Below, in pieces: positions 1 through 7,828 of a stretch of 64,000 bases of DNA. The translations under genes were made by a program, and so were the position numbers. How positions within the stretch are numbered: position 1 is the first letter of the stretch; the number at the start of each line of letters is the position of its first letter. This DNA is from RH-AL1 sp965249685. Lineage in GTDB: Bacteria > Pseudomonadota > Alphaproteobacteria > Rhizobiales > Beijerinckiaceae. Below the pieces are notes generated by a model. That model was not told the DNA's origin, made no database searches, and saw nothing but the letters and a program-made list of their open reading frames with translations. The stretch covers positions 1,364,001 through 1,428,000 of the forward strand of contig CBDFMN010000003.1 in assembly GCA_965249685.1 (NCBI GenBank), in the 5' to 3' direction.

Positions 1-2
1 TC

Positions 3-311
3 GTGCGAGCCGAATCCGATCGATCGATCGCCTGCTCCCTCGCCACCGATATCGTAACGTCTCAGGTACGGACCCTGAAGGCCGCGGGTGCCTTCGACAT
101 GCGATTGGAGGACGCGGCGTTTCGCTCCGGTATCGTGACGATGGAAGCCGCGCTGGGCAAACGGCTGGATCTCGCCGAGGGCGGTATTCCCGAAGCGCTA
201 ACCCGGATCATCGCTCGGATGCGGGACGACCCGGATGCCGCGGCGGCGGAAAGGCGCATCGTTTGCGTCGTCACCGGCAGCGTCTTCCCAGACCTGGACC
301 GGCGGCGTTGA
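3..311 (+). CDS. 3' part of a gene of unknown function (5' end outside window)
   Basis: About 100 C-terminal residues are visible; the reading frame is open to the left edge, so the true start is upstream and the GTG at base 3 is probably internal. The segment is helical-looking and has no membrane segment. The stretch near the end reading IVCVVTGS faintly resembles the C-terminal strand of fold-type II PLP enzymes such as threonine synthase, but that is too weak to name it. Its TGA overlaps the TTG start of the glycosyltransferase (TTGA), so it is the upstream member of a translationally coupled operon. Confidence 0.5.
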   Translation: MRAESDRSIACSLATDIVTSQVRTLKAAGAFDMRLEDAAFRSGIVTMEAALGKRLDLAEGGIPEALTRIIARMRDDPDAAAAERRIVCVVTGSVFPDLDRRR

Positions 312-1036
312 CGCGAGACCTTGGCGCACGCCCGGTCGTGGTCGCCATTCCCACACTCAACGAGGCGGGCTCGATCGGCCCGCTGGTCCGTTCCATTCCG
401 CGCGACATCGTCGCGACCGTCATAGTCGCCGACGGCGGAAGCACGGACGCGACATGCGCGGTGGCGGGAGCCGCGGGAGCCCGCATCATCGACGCCGGCC
501 GGGGCTACGGGCGCGCGTGCCTGCTGGCCGCGGAAGCGGCGCCGGACAACGCCATCATCGTCACTATGGACGGCGACGGTGCCGACGACCCTTCGATGAT
601 AGCGGCGCTTGTGGCGCCCATCGCCGTCGGCACGCATGATTTCGTGATCGGCTCCCGCGTCCGCGGCGTCCGCGAAAAGGGCAGCATGGGATGGCACCAG
701 GTGCTCGCCGGCCACGCGTTCGGCGCGGCCATCCGCCTGCTCTACAGCACGCGCTACACCGACATGTGCGCCTTCCGCGCGATCGGCCGCGAGACGTTGA
801 TGGCCCTCGACATGCAAGAAATGACGTACGGGTGGAACCTTGAAATGCAGATGAAGGCGGCCCGTTCGGGCCTGCGCATCCTCGAGGTGCCTGTACCGGC
901 GCGTTGTCGCACGGCCGGCATCTCGAAAGTCGCCGGCTCGTGGCGCGGAACGCTCCGCGCGGGGTCGCGTATCATCGCGACGTTCGTGCGCGTCGCTCGC
1001 GATCGTGGCCCGGTCGAGCGAGGAGGCCGGGCATGA
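308..1036 (+). CDS. GT2-family glycosyltransferase (polyprenyl-phosphate sugar transferase-like)
   Basis: A soluble GT-A type inverting glycosyltransferase of about 242 residues. Seen: the N-terminal nucleotide-binding strand and turn IPTLNEA (14-20), ADGGSTD (41-47), and the DxD-type metal/sugar-nucleotide motif MDGDGADD (87-94). No C-terminal membrane helices are present, as in dolichyl/undecaprenyl-phosphate mannosyl- or glucosyltransferases that lack an anchor. The TTG at 308 is chosen because it overlaps the preceding stop (TTGA) and places IPTLNE near residue 14; a TTG at 263 would add 15 arginine-rich residues. The small EamA-like membrane protein downstream fits lipid-linked sugar synthesis followed by flipping. 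Donor and acceptor are unknown. Confidence 0.85.
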   Translation: MTRDLGARPVVVAIPTLNEAGSIGPLVRSIPRDIVATVIVADGGSTDATCAVAGAAGARIIDAGRGYGRACLLAAEAAPDNAIIVTMDGDGADDPSMIAALVAPIAVGTHDFVIGSRVRGVREKGSMGWHQVLAGHAFGAAIRLLYSTRYTDMCAFRAIGRETLMALDMQEMTYGWNLEMQMKAARSGLRILEVPVPARCRTAGISKVAGSWRGTLRAGSRIIATFVRVARDRGPVERGGRA

Positions 1037-1110
1037 GCCGAAACCGCTACACGCTGACGCCGCGGCGCGACGGTGCGGCGAGGCGTGCGCCGGCGCGCGT
1101 GATCGCGTGA
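1033..1110 (+). CDS. possible 25-residue coupled small ORF
   Basis: A 25-codon, arginine-rich ORF whose ATG overlaps the glycosyltransferase stop (ATGA at 1033-1036) and whose stop overlaps the next gene's GTG (GTGA at 1107-1110). It exactly fills the gap between two coupled genes, so it may serve as a translational bridge rather than a functional peptide. No family is recognised. The alternative is that the EamA gene starts further upstream in its own frame (from 1005), making this chance. Confidence 0.25.
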   Translation: MSRNRYTLTPRRDGAARRAPARVIA

Positions 1111-1475
1111 GCGCGCGCGCCGCCACCCTCGGGCTTATTCTCCTCAGCGTCGGGCTCAATGCGGCCGCGCAACTATTTCTGCGCGCGGCGATGCGGTCGG
1201 GCCTGCCGGTCGGCCTCTCGCCGGCGGCAATGCTCCTCGAGGTGGGCCTGCGGCCCGGTATCCTCGGTGGCCTAGCCTGCTATGGCCTCAGCCTGCTTGT
1301 CTGGATCTACGTGCTGAGCAAGGCGGACGCCTCGTTTGCCTATCCGTTTCTCGGGCTCGGCTTCGTGATCGTCGCACTCGCCGGTTTCGTCCTGTTGGGG
1401 GAGCCGCTCTCGCCGCGTAAGATCGCCGGCACGCTGATCATTGCGGGCGGGGTGGTTGTGCTGGCCGGCGGTTAG
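1107..1475 (+). CDS. small EamA/SMR-type membrane transporter (possible lipid-linked sugar flippase subunit)
   Basis: About 122 residues with four hydrophobic segments, the size and layout of half-size EamA/SMR proteins (EmrE, ArnE/ArnF). Visible features are the first helix after SARAAT, a WIYVLSKADASFAYPFLGLGF segment typical of EamA C-terminal helices, and the closing GxPLSPRKIAGTLII motif. The GTG at 1107 is preferred because it gives a short N-terminus directly before the first helix; the frame stays open to 1005, but those residues are hydrophilic and overlap the previous gene. By analogy with ArnEF it could move a polyprenyl-phosphate sugar made by the neighbouring GT2 enzyme; this is inference from context. 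Confidence 0.75.
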   Translation: MSARAATLGLILLSVGLNAAAQLFLRAAMRSGLPVGLSPAAMLLEVGLRPGILGGLACYGLSLLVWIYVLSKADASFAYPFLGLGFVIVALAGFVLLGEPLSPRKIAGTLIIAGGVVVLAGG

Positions 1476-1537
1476 GCGCTCTTGCCAAAACCGACCTCGT
1501 CGGGCTGAGTTGGGGCGGCATCCGCGACAGGCAGGTC

Positions 1538-2128
1538 ATGATCGAGAGCGACGGTGCGGCAGACGCGCTGGATCAGCGGCTTAGCGGGCTGATGGTGGCG
1601 GCGCAAAGCGGCGATAGGGCTGCCTATGCCGAGCTGCTGCGGGCCTGCGTTCCGTTCGTGAAGCGGGTCGGCCGGCGAACCGGCCTCGCGGAGGACCGGC
1701 TGGACGACGTAATGCAGGACACGCTCGTCACATTGCATCACGCGCGTCAGACTTACGACCCATCGCGGTCCTTCTGCGCCTGGCTGAGCGTCATCGCGCG
1801 GCGTCGCGCCATCGATATCCTCCGCAGGCAGGGGCGCAACGCGCGGCGCGAGGTGCACGCGCCACTCGCCTTCGAGGCGCACGCGGACCCGGGGTCCGAC
1901 ACCGCCGGTGGATGGGAGCAGACCGGACGCGCAAAGGTTCTCGGGGCGGCCATTGCTGGCCTGCCCGAGGGACAGCGCGACGCCGTCGAACGGCTGGGAC
2001 TGCGCGAGCAGTCGCTGGCCGATGCGGCGGCGGAAACCGGCAAGTCGACGGGAGCGCTCAAGGTCAATTTCCACCGGGCCTTGAAGACGCTGCGGCTGCG
2101 GTTGGGTGGCGAGGGCGACCATGTCTGA
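1538..2128 (+). CDS. ECF-type RNA polymerase sigma factor
   Basis: A 196-residue sigma-70 family ECF protein. The region 2 helices lie about residues 20-100 (AYAELLR, then DDVMQDTLVTLHH, then FCAWLSVIARRRAIDILRR), and region 4 about 130-190 (LPEGQRDAV, then SLADAAAETGKSTGALKVNFHRALKTLR, the helix-turn-helix reading the -35 element). It has no N-terminal extension. Its stop overlaps the start of the DUF1109 membrane gene at 2121, the usual sigma/anti-sigma arrangement for SigF/NrsF-type systems that respond to oxidant or metal stress. A probable target promoter lies at 3381. Confidence 0.93.
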   Translation: MIESDGAADALDQRLSGLMVAAQSGDRAAYAELLRACVPFVKRVGRRTGLAEDRLDDVMQDTLVTLHHARQTYDPSRSFCAWLSVIARRRAIDILRRQGRNARREVHAPLAFEAHADPGSDTAGGWEQTGRAKVLGAAIAGLPEGQRDAVERLGLREQSLADAAAETGKSTGALKVNFHRALKTLRLRLGGEGDHV

Positions 2129-2825
2129 CGCATCAAGTCCTCGCAACGCCAGCTTTGAGCGCCTGATCGGCGAACTGGTGACCGACCTGCGGCCCGTGGC
2201 GCGTCTCCGGCCACCGTGGCTGCAGGCTCTCGCCTGGGTGGCCGTTGTCGTCGTCGTCGCGGCGGGTCTGGCGACACAGGCCGACCTCAACGGCATCGCC
2301 CGACGCCTCGGCGCGGCACCTGACATGTGGCTCACCGTCATAGGCTCGGCGCTCACGGCCATCCTTTCTGCCGTGGCGACGTTCCAGCTCGCTTTGCCGG
2401 ACCGTCGCGCCGCCTGGGCGCTGCTGCCGCTGCCGAGCCTCGGCGTCTGGATCGGCGCGAGCGGGCTTGGCTGCACCCGCACCTGGCTCGTCCCGGGCAC
2501 GCAGGCCGCCTCGCTGGCAGAGACGGGCGACTGCCTGCGGTTCATTGTCGGGCTGTCCGTGCCGCTTTCGCTGGTGCTGTTCCTGATGCTGCGGCGGAGC
2601 TATTCCATGCACCCGTCGCTGACGGGCGCGACGGCCGGGCTCTCGGCGGCAGCGGCGGCAGCGACGCTGCTGGCCTTCTTCCACCCGTTCGATGCGACCG
2701 TCACCGATCTCGCCGTCCATGCGGCCGCCGTTCTGCTGGTGGTGGGACTCAACAGGCTGCTCGGCGGCAAGCTCCTGTTTCGCCGCATGCGCCGGCCCGG
2801 ACGGGATGCGTCGGCCGCCGCCTAG
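2121..2825 (+). CDS. NrsF/DUF1109-family membrane anti-sigma factor
   Basis: A 234-residue integral membrane protein with six hydrophobic helices and a short cytosolic N-terminus containing FERLIGELVTDLRPVARLRPP, the conserved opening of DUF1109 (NrsF) proteins. Family members hold a cognate ECF sigma factor inactive at the membrane and release it under stress; paired cysteines are often important for sensing, and Cys residues are present in the GCTRTW and GDCLRF loops. The ATG at 2121 overlaps the sigma gene end by 8 bases. It ends convergently over the last four bases of the PRC-barrel-like gene. Confidence 0.88.
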   Translation: MSDASSPRNASFERLIGELVTDLRPVARLRPPWLQALAWVAVVVVVAAGLATQADLNGIARRLGAAPDMWLTVIGSALTAILSAVATFQLALPDRRAAWALLPLPSLGVWIGASGLGCTRTWLVPGTQAASLAETGDCLRFIVGLSVPLSLVLFLMLRRSYSMHPSLTGATAGLSAAAAAATLLAFFHPFDATVTDLAVHAAAVLLVVGLNRLLGGKLLFRRMRRPGRDASAAA

Positions 2826-3259
2826 TGACGGGTGATCGCCACCCGCACCGGATCGGTCGGGCCGAGCAACACGGCGTCGCCCTGCTGCCAAACCGGCGCA
2901 GAATCATAGACTGCGCGTTCCATGTCGACCGAGACGAGAGCCGTGCCTATGGAGGCGACGACCTCCAGCGGTACGGCCACGAGGCGGCCGCCGAGACCGA
3001 GGAAGGTGCGGTACGGCACGATCAGCAGCACCTTGCCGTCCCCCGTGCGCGCGACGCCCTTGATCCGTCCGATGGTGGTGTTGTTGCCCTCGATCAGCAG
3101 CTTGCCGACGATGTCGGCGACGCCGACCTCCTGGGGGAAACGGTTTTCATACCTGTCCTGCTGCGACTCCGGGGCTTCGTCATCACCCGCGTCGTCAGGT
3201 TCCGCGGGCTTGAGCGCCAGGCGGAAGGGCTTACCGTCATCGAACGTGTCGTCGGGCAT
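2822..3259 (-). CDS. PRC-barrel-like protein
   Basis: A 145-residue soluble protein. The first 45 residues are acidic and probably disordered (DDAGDDEAPES). They are followed by a beta-rich domain with VADIVGKLLIEGNNTTIGRIKGV, KVLLIVPYRTFLG and RLVAVPLEVVASIG, the strand pattern of PRC-barrel domains. Such domains serve in RNA-processing and adaptor roles, but nothing here defines a partner. It is divergent from the cytochrome b operon and convergent with nrsF. Base use matches its neighbours. Confidence 0.6.
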   Translation of the reverse strand: MPDDTFDDGKPFRLALKPAEPDDAGDDEAPESQQDRYENRFPQEVGVADIVGKLLIEGNNTTIGRIKGVARTGDGKVLLIVPYRTFLGLGGRLVAVPLEVVASIGTALVSVDMERAVYDSAPVWQQGDAVLLGPTDPVRVAITRH

Positions 3260-3380
3260 GGTCGTTGGCCTCGTGTTGAGCGATATGCGATCCCTTCGCC
3301 TGGCGGCTATTTTGGGTTACGTTGCGCCGCGGAGCAATTGGCCTTGGGGACAGGGATCCCCCGTTTATCCCGCGCGCGGC

Positions 3381-3406
3381 GTAACCGATAGCCGTTACCC
3401 TGCGAA
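3381..3406 (+). promoter_or_regulatory. candidate ECF (SigF-type) promoter for the cytochrome b/MsrP-like operon
   Basis: GTAACC at 3381-3386 and CGAA at 3403-3406 are separated by exactly 16 bases, with the ATG 21 bases downstream. This is the form I recall for Caulobacter SigF-dependent promoters, whose sigma gene is also paired with an NrsF-type anti-sigma. The match is direct from sequence; the assignment to the sigma factor at 1538 is inference. Confidence 0.55.
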
Positions 3407-3427
3407 ACAGAGGAAACGGATGCGCCC

Positions 3428-4123
3428 ATGACCTTGCCAGCCTCGACGATCCCTGCCCGCAGCCGACGCCTGCACCCCCTGGCGCTGCGGCTGATGCATT
3501 GGGCCAACGCGGTCGCGATCCTCGTCCTCATCAGCAGTGGTTGGAAGATCTACGACGACCAGCCGCTGTTTGCCGCGATCTCCTTCCCCGGCCAGTTCGC
3601 CTTGGGCGGCGAGCCGGAGACTGCCTATAAGCTGCATGGCGACGCAGGCTTTGGCGGCGCCCTGCTCTGGCATTTCGCGGCCATGTGGGTGCTCGCCGCC
3701 AGCTTCAGTGCCTACCTCGTTTACGGTGCGGTGACAGGTCGGTTCCGCCGCATGCTGTTCCCGCTGCGCCTGCGCGACATCCTGGCGACCGCACGCGACG
3801 CGTTGCGCTTCCATGTCGCCCACGACGACCTTACGATCTATAACGCCGTGCAGAAGCTGCTCTACCTCGGCGTCATCGCGCTTGTCGTGGTGCAAGTCCT
3901 CGCGGGGATCGTTCTGTGGAAACCTGTGCAATTCTCTGGGCTTACGGCCCTATTCCTCGGTTTCGACAATGCGCGGCTGGTCCACTTCTTTGGCATGATA
4001 GGGATCTGTCTTTTCCTCGTTGTGCACGTCACGCTGGCGCTGCTCGTGCCGCGGACGCTGGTGGCGATGGTCGCAGGCGGCCCTCGCATTCCTGACCCGG
4101 CGGCGGAGAGGAGCAGCCCGTGA
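3428..4123 (+). CDS. cytochrome b561/b6-type membrane heme protein
   Basis: A 231-residue membrane protein with four to five helices. Candidate heme-b ligands are the histidines in LMHWANA (helix 1), KLHGDAGFGGALLWHF (helix 2), and the H...H pair in RLVHFFGMIGICLFLVVHV (last helix), the arrangement of the di-heme cytochrome b/b6 domain family. Its stop overlaps the GTG of the molybdoenzyme gene (GTGA), so the two are co-translated. By analogy with MsrQ/MsrP it should pass quinol-derived electrons to the periplasmic molybdoprotein. The proposed ECF promoter lies immediately upstream. Confidence 0.85.
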   Translation: MTLPASTIPARSRRLHPLALRLMHWANAVAILVLISSGWKIYDDQPLFAAISFPGQFALGGEPETAYKLHGDAGFGGALLWHFAAMWVLAASFSAYLVYGAVTGRFRRMLFPLRLRDILATARDALRFHVAHDDLTIYNAVQKLLYLGVIALVVVQVLAGIVLWKPVQFSGLTALFLGFDNARLVHFFGMIGICLFLVVHVTLALLVPRTLVAMVAGGPRIPDPAAERSSP

Positions 4124-4908
4124 CCTATCGCCCTCGCAAGTCACTGCTCGCCCCCGCCATCTCACCCGACGCCGAGGTGCTACGCGCCGATCGTCCGCTC
4201 ATCGAGGCGATCAGCCGACGCGGCCTTGTTCGCGGCAGCTTGAGCCTCGGCGCCCTGACGCTGCTGACCGGATGCGACGTGACGGATCAGGCTTCCGTCA
4301 ATGGCGCCCTGCAAACCATCTCTCGATGGAACGACAAAGCGCAGGCCGCGCTCTTCAGCGGCACGAAACTCGCGCCCACCTACAGCAAGATGGAGATCGT
4401 GCGGCCGCCTCGCTTCAACGCCTACTACGGCGTCGAAGACGTGAAAGAGGTCGACGAGGACGATTGGACGCTGGATTGGGCGGGCGCGGTCGCCGACAAG
4501 AGGACGTGGAGATTGTCCGACGTGTCGGCATTGCCAGCGCTCGATATGACGATCCAGCACATCTGCGTCGAGGGCTGGAGCTATATCGGAAACTGGTCGG
4601 GGCCGACCCTGAAATCGGTTCTCGAAAAGGTCGGAGCCGATCTCGGCAAGCCCTACGTCGGCTTCCATTGCGCGGACGATTACACGGGCTCCATCGATAT
4701 GGCGACAGCTCTGCATCCGCAGACCATTCTAGCGACACAGTACGACGGAAAGCCGATCACCGATCCGTACGGAGCCCCGGTACGGCTGCGTACGTCGACG
4801 AAACTTGGTTTCAAGAATCCGAAATGGATTAAAGCGATTGAAGTGACCGACCACAATCCCGGAGGTTACTGGGAGGATCGCGGCTACAACTGGTTCAGCG
4901 GGCTCTGA
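4120..4908 (+). CDS. MsrP/YedY-like molybdopterin oxidoreductase (sulfite oxidase fold), exported
   Basis: A 262-residue molybdoenzyme of the sulfite-oxidase superfamily. The N-terminus carries a Tat-like twin arginine (SRRGLVRGS, 33-41), a hydrophobic stretch and a lipobox-like LLTGC at 48-52, so it may be a Tat-exported lipoprotein. The molybdenum-ligating cysteine is C149 in HICVEGW. Later blocks include FHCADDYTGS and LATQYDGKPITDPYGAPVRL, as in MsrP. Family members reduce oxidised methionine or act on small S/N-oxides with electrons from a membrane cytochrome b, here the coupled upstream gene. The true substrate cannot be told from sequence. Confidence 0.85.
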   Translation: MTYRPRKSLLAPAISPDAEVLRADRPLIEAISRRGLVRGSLSLGALTLLTGCDVTDQASVNGALQTISRWNDKAQAALFSGTKLAPTYSKMEIVRPPRFNAYYGVEDVKEVDEDDWTLDWAGAVADKRTWRLSDVSALPALDMTIQHICVEGWSYIGNWSGPTLKSVLEKVGADLGKPYVGFHCADDYTGSIDMATALHPQTILATQYDGKPITDPYGAPVRLRTSTKLGFKNPKWIKAIEVTDHNPGGYWEDRGYNWFSGL

Positions 4909-4922
4909 AGCCAGAGCCCGCT
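4897..4922. terminator. hairpin between convergent genes
   Basis: A perfect 10-bp stem (AGCGGGCTCT / AGAGCCCGCT) with a six-base loop spans the stop codon of the molybdoenzyme gene. The next gene is convergent and ends at 4950. No strong T-run follows, so intrinsic termination may be weak; it could act on either strand. Confidence 0.55.
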
Positions 4923-4949
4923 TACTAGAGAAGGACGAAGCGCTCCGTC

Positions 4950-5168
4950 TTAGCGATCGTCGTCGTCGCGATCACGGAACTCGCGATGGCGATAGGCGCT
5001 GCGGCCTTCGTCGTCGCGATCGTACCGGTAGCTGTCACGGTCGCGGTCGCGATGACGCCCGATATCGACGCCGACGCCGTCCGGGCCGAGATAAACACCT
5101 TGGGCAAGAACCGGCGTCGCACCAGCAATGACCATGGCGATCAGCGAACCAGCAAGTATAGACTTCAT
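4950..5168 (-). CDS. small exported Asp/Arg-rich protein
   Basis: Seventy-two residues: a clear signal peptide (MKSILAGSLIAMVIAGATPVLA, cleavage after ALA) followed by a short GVYLGPDGVGVDIG segment and a tail of alternating R/D dipeptides. The charge pattern resembles small alphaproteobacterial periplasmic proteins with unknown roles. The low-complexity tail is built from CGN/GAT repeats. It is divergent from the SDR gene at 5305. Confidence 0.65.
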   Translation of the reverse strand: MKSILAGSLIAMVIAGATPVLAQGVYLGPDGVGVDIGRHRDRDRDSYRYDRDDEGRSAYRHREFRDRDDDDR

Positions 5169-5304
5169 GATCTGTCTCCGATGCGAGTGGTGACGTCATA
5201 ATCTCCGGTCGATCCATTCGTTCCATCGCGGCTTCCCTTCGCAACGGAACTGCCGCCCCCAAACTTGATTGCTCATACGTCTTCAAACACCGGATTTCCC
5301 GCGT

Positions 5305-6171
5305 ATGACCGACGCCAACACGCCCATGACCCCGCCATTCAAGAAGCAGACGCAGGCATTTCCCGGCCATTCCTCGAAGATGGAGCCGGCGCCCGACCAT
5401 GGCGAGGAGAGCTATCGAGGCTCGGGCCGCCTCGCTGGCAAGAAGGTGCTGTTGACCGGCGGCGACAGCGGCATCGGCCGCGCGGTCGCGATTGCCTTCG
5501 CGCGGGAAGGCGCGGACATCGTGATCAGCTACCTCGACGAGCATGAGGATGCGGAAGACACCCGGCGCTGGGTAGAGAAGGCGGGCCGGACCTGCGTACT
5601 CGCGCCGGGCGACATCTGCGATCCCTCTCACTGCGAGGCGCTGGTCGAGCGCACACGCGCCGAACTCGGCACGCTCGACATCCTCGTCAACAATGCCGCT
5701 TTCCAGAAGGTCGCCGCCTCGTTCGACGCGATCACGATCGAAGAATGGGACCGCACCTTCAAGACAAACATCAGCGCGATGTTCTATCTCACCAAGTATG
5801 CCGTACCGCACATGCCGCGCGGCGCGGCGATCGTCAACACGTCGTCGGTCAACGCGAAGAAGCCGATGGCGACGTTGATCCCCTACAGCGCCACCAAGGC
5901 GGCCATCGCCAATTTCACCCTTGGGCTGGCGCAATCGCTCGCGGAGAAAGCCATTCGAGTGAATGCCGTCCTGCCCGGCCCGATCTGGACGCCATTCATC
6001 CCCTCCGGAATGATGCCGAGCCAAATCGAAAGTTTCGGCAGCGAAACGCCCTACAAGCGACCGGGCCAACCGGCGGAACTCGCCTCCGCCTACGTCATGC
6101 TGGCATCCGCCGAATCGAGCTACACGTCCGGCGCGCTCGTCGTCGTCTCCGGTGGCACGCCTCTCTATTAG
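5305..6171 (+). CDS. SDR-family oxidoreductase (YhdF/YghA-like, glucose/ribitol dehydrogenase type)
   Basis: A 288-residue short-chain dehydrogenase of the longer, roughly 290-residue 'general stress' group. After an approximately 40-residue N-terminal extension (FPGHSSKMEPAPDHGEESYRGSGRL) come the NAD(P)-binding TGGDSGIGRA motif, the NNAA motif, the catalytic Ser in NTSSVNA and the YxxxK motif (YSATK), and near the end the GPIWTPFIP segment. The ATG at 5305 is used because the family begins with this type of extension; an upstream TTG adds 12 residues. Substrate unknown; such enzymes often belong to stress regulons. Confidence 0.88.
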   Translation: MTDANTPMTPPFKKQTQAFPGHSSKMEPAPDHGEESYRGSGRLAGKKVLLTGGDSGIGRAVAIAFAREGADIVISYLDEHEDAEDTRRWVEKAGRTCVLAPGDICDPSHCEALVERTRAELGTLDILVNNAAFQKVAASFDAITIEEWDRTFKTNISAMFYLTKYAVPHMPRGAAIVNTSSVNAKKPMATLIPYSATKAAIANFTLGLAQSLAEKAIRVNAVLPGPIWTPFIPSGMMPSQIESFGSETPYKRPGQPAELASAYVMLASAESSYTSGALVVVSGGTPLY

Positions 6172-6200
6172 GCCGGCTCGAACATCCGACGCGCCGCCCC

Positions 6201-6647
6201 ATGAGGACCGCCATGCCAGACATCATCCGAGCAGACGTTACCAAGTCAGACGCCACCGGGTCAGACGCCATCGGGTCAGACGCCATCGGGTCAGACGCCA
6301 TCGGGTCAGACTTGGCCGCGCGCCGCTGCGCCGGGCCCGACCCCGTGTCGCCCGATCCGGTGATCGTTCCCGAGCAGCCGAGGCAGCCGCCGCCCGACCC
6401 CGTGCCGCGCGAGCCAGGGCCGGCGACGCCCCCCTTACCGGCCACACCGACGCCGGAACGGCCGCCGGCGCCGCAGGAGTCCCCCGCCCCCGATGAGCCG
6501 CTCGGCGTGCCGGCGCCCTCGCCCGACGACGTTCCCAATCCGGCCGGAGGCCAGCCCGTCGAGATCCCCGCCGGTCAGCCCCAGGAGATGCCTTCCTCGC
6601 CGCCCGGCTCCGACGAAACGACCATGCAATCGGCAAATTGCGGGTGA
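6201..6647 (+). CDS. proline-rich hypothetical protein with SDAIG tandem repeats
   Basis: A low-complexity protein of 148 residues: a short N-terminus, four to five tandem copies of a five-residue unit (SDAIG/SDATG), then about 100 residues dominated by P, E and A (PTPERPPAPQESPAP-like). There is no signal peptide, membrane helix or known domain. The pentad is encoded by a 15-bp DNA tandem repeat. It may be a disordered linker or surface-exposed protein, but its coding status is not certain: composition alone supports it, and a long antisense ORF also crosses this region. Confidence 0.45.
   Translation: MRTAMPDIIRADVTKSDATGSDAIGSDAIGSDAIGSDLAARRCAGPDPVSPDPVIVPEQPRQPPPDPVPREPGPATPPLPATPTPERPPAPQESPAPDEPLGVPAPSPDDVPNPAGGQPVEIPAGQPQEMPSSPPGSDETTMQSANCG
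6246..6310. repeat. 15-bp tandem repeat, four full units plus a partial
   Basis: The unit TCAGACGCCATCGGG is repeated head to tail at 6246-6260 (one base different), 6261-6275, 6276-6290 and 6291-6305, with a partial fifth copy. Being a multiple of three, copy-number change would keep the frame of the proline-rich protein. Confidence 0.9.
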
Positions 6648-6717
6648 CGGCGAGGGCTCGGGAATTGTATGCACGGCGCCACGGGCCTAGCCTTCGCCCC
6701 CATCGAGAACCCACCCC

Positions 6718-7821
6718 ATGACAAGCCGCTTGTTCAGTCCTCTCAGGATCGGGGATCTCGCCCTGGCCAACCGCATCGTCGTGGCTCCGATGTGCCAGTA
6801 TTCCGCGCACAAAGGGGATGCCGGCGACTGGCATATGATGCACCTCGGCCAGATGGCTGTGTCCGGCGCGGGTCTGCTGATCCTGGAGGCGACCGCCGTC
6901 CTCGCCGAGGGACGGATCACGTCCGGCGACCTCGGCCTCTACTGTGACGAGAACGAGGCCGCGCTCGAGCGCGTCCTCACCGCCATTCGCTCCTATTCCA
7001 CGATGCCGATCGCCGTGCAGCTCGCGCATGCCGGACGCAAGGCATCGTGCAAGGCGCCCTGGGATGGCGGTGCGCAAATCTCGGCCTCCTCGCCCGACGG
7101 CTGGCGCTGCGTCGCGCCGTCCGCCATCGCCTTCGACCCCAAGACGGAGGCCCCTGACGCGCTCGACGCGGCCGGGATCGCCAGGACGATCGAAGCCTTT
7201 GCCGAGGCGGCCCGCCGGGCCGCACGTCTTGGGATCGAGGCGGTCGAGCTGCACGGCGCCCACGGTTATCTCCTTCATCAATTCCTTTCGCCGCTCTCCA
7301 ACCGGCGCGCCGACGAATACGGCGGCAGCCTCGAAAACCGCATGCGCTTCGCGCTCGAGGTCTACGACGCCGTGCGCACCGCCTTCCCCGCCGGCAAGCC
7401 GGTCGGTATCCGTATCTCCGCAACCGACTGGATGGAGGAGGGCTTGGACCTCGAACAATCCATCGTCTTCGCCAAAGCGCTCGCGGCGCGCGGCTGCAGC
7501 TTCATCCACGTGTCCACCGGTGGCCTGCACATCCAACAAGCGATCCCCGTCGGGCCAAAATATCAGGTGCCCTATGCCGAGGCGATCAAGGCGGAAACCG
7601 GCATGCCGACGATCGCCGTCGGCCTGATCACCGAGCCGCAGGAGGCGGAGGCGATCGTCGCGGGCGGCGAGGCGGACATGGTCTCGCTCGCACGTGGCAT
7701 GCTCTACGACCCACGTTGGCCGTGGCATGCGGCGGCGGCGCTGGGGGCGCAGGTCAAGGCGCCCCCGCAGTACCTCCGGTGCCAGCCTCGCGAGGTGAAG
7801 TCGCTGTTCGAGACGGCCTAG
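6718..7821 (+). CDS. NADH:flavin oxidoreductase, Old Yellow Enzyme (YqjM/xenobiotic reductase class)
   Basis: A 367-residue TIM-barrel FMN ene-reductase. Landmarks: LFSPLRIGDLALANRIVVAPMCQYSA at the start, with the MCQYSA cysteine that tunes the FMN in the YqjM/XenA class; QLAHAGRKAS; the H-x-x-H substrate motif (ELHGAHGYLLHQFLSP); SNRRADEYGGSLENR; and the C-terminal GGEADMVSLARGMLYDP phosphate-binding block. It reduces activated C=C bonds of enones or nitro-compounds with NAD(P)H in the cytosol. The ATG at 6718 gives the canonical length. It lies seven bases before the acetyltransferase gene, so the two probably share a transcript. Confidence 0.93.
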   Translation: MTSRLFSPLRIGDLALANRIVVAPMCQYSAHKGDAGDWHMMHLGQMAVSGAGLLILEATAVLAEGRITSGDLGLYCDENEAALERVLTAIRSYSTMPIAVQLAHAGRKASCKAPWDGGAQISASSPDGWRCVAPSAIAFDPKTEAPDALDAAGIARTIEAFAEAARRAARLGIEAVELHGAHGYLLHQFLSPLSNRRADEYGGSLENRMRFALEVYDAVRTAFPAGKPVGIRISATDWMEEGLDLEQSIVFAKALAARGCSFIHVSTGGLHIQQAIPVGPKYQVPYAEAIKAETGMPTIAVGLITEPQEAEAIVAGGEADMVSLARGMLYDPRWPWHAAAALGAQVKAPPQYLRCQPREVKSLFETA

Positions 7822-7828
7822 CGCAGCG

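Noticed and set aside
62..1159. 365-residue antisense ORF
   Set aside because: Arginine/histidine-rich shadow of the glycosyltransferase region with no recognisable domain.
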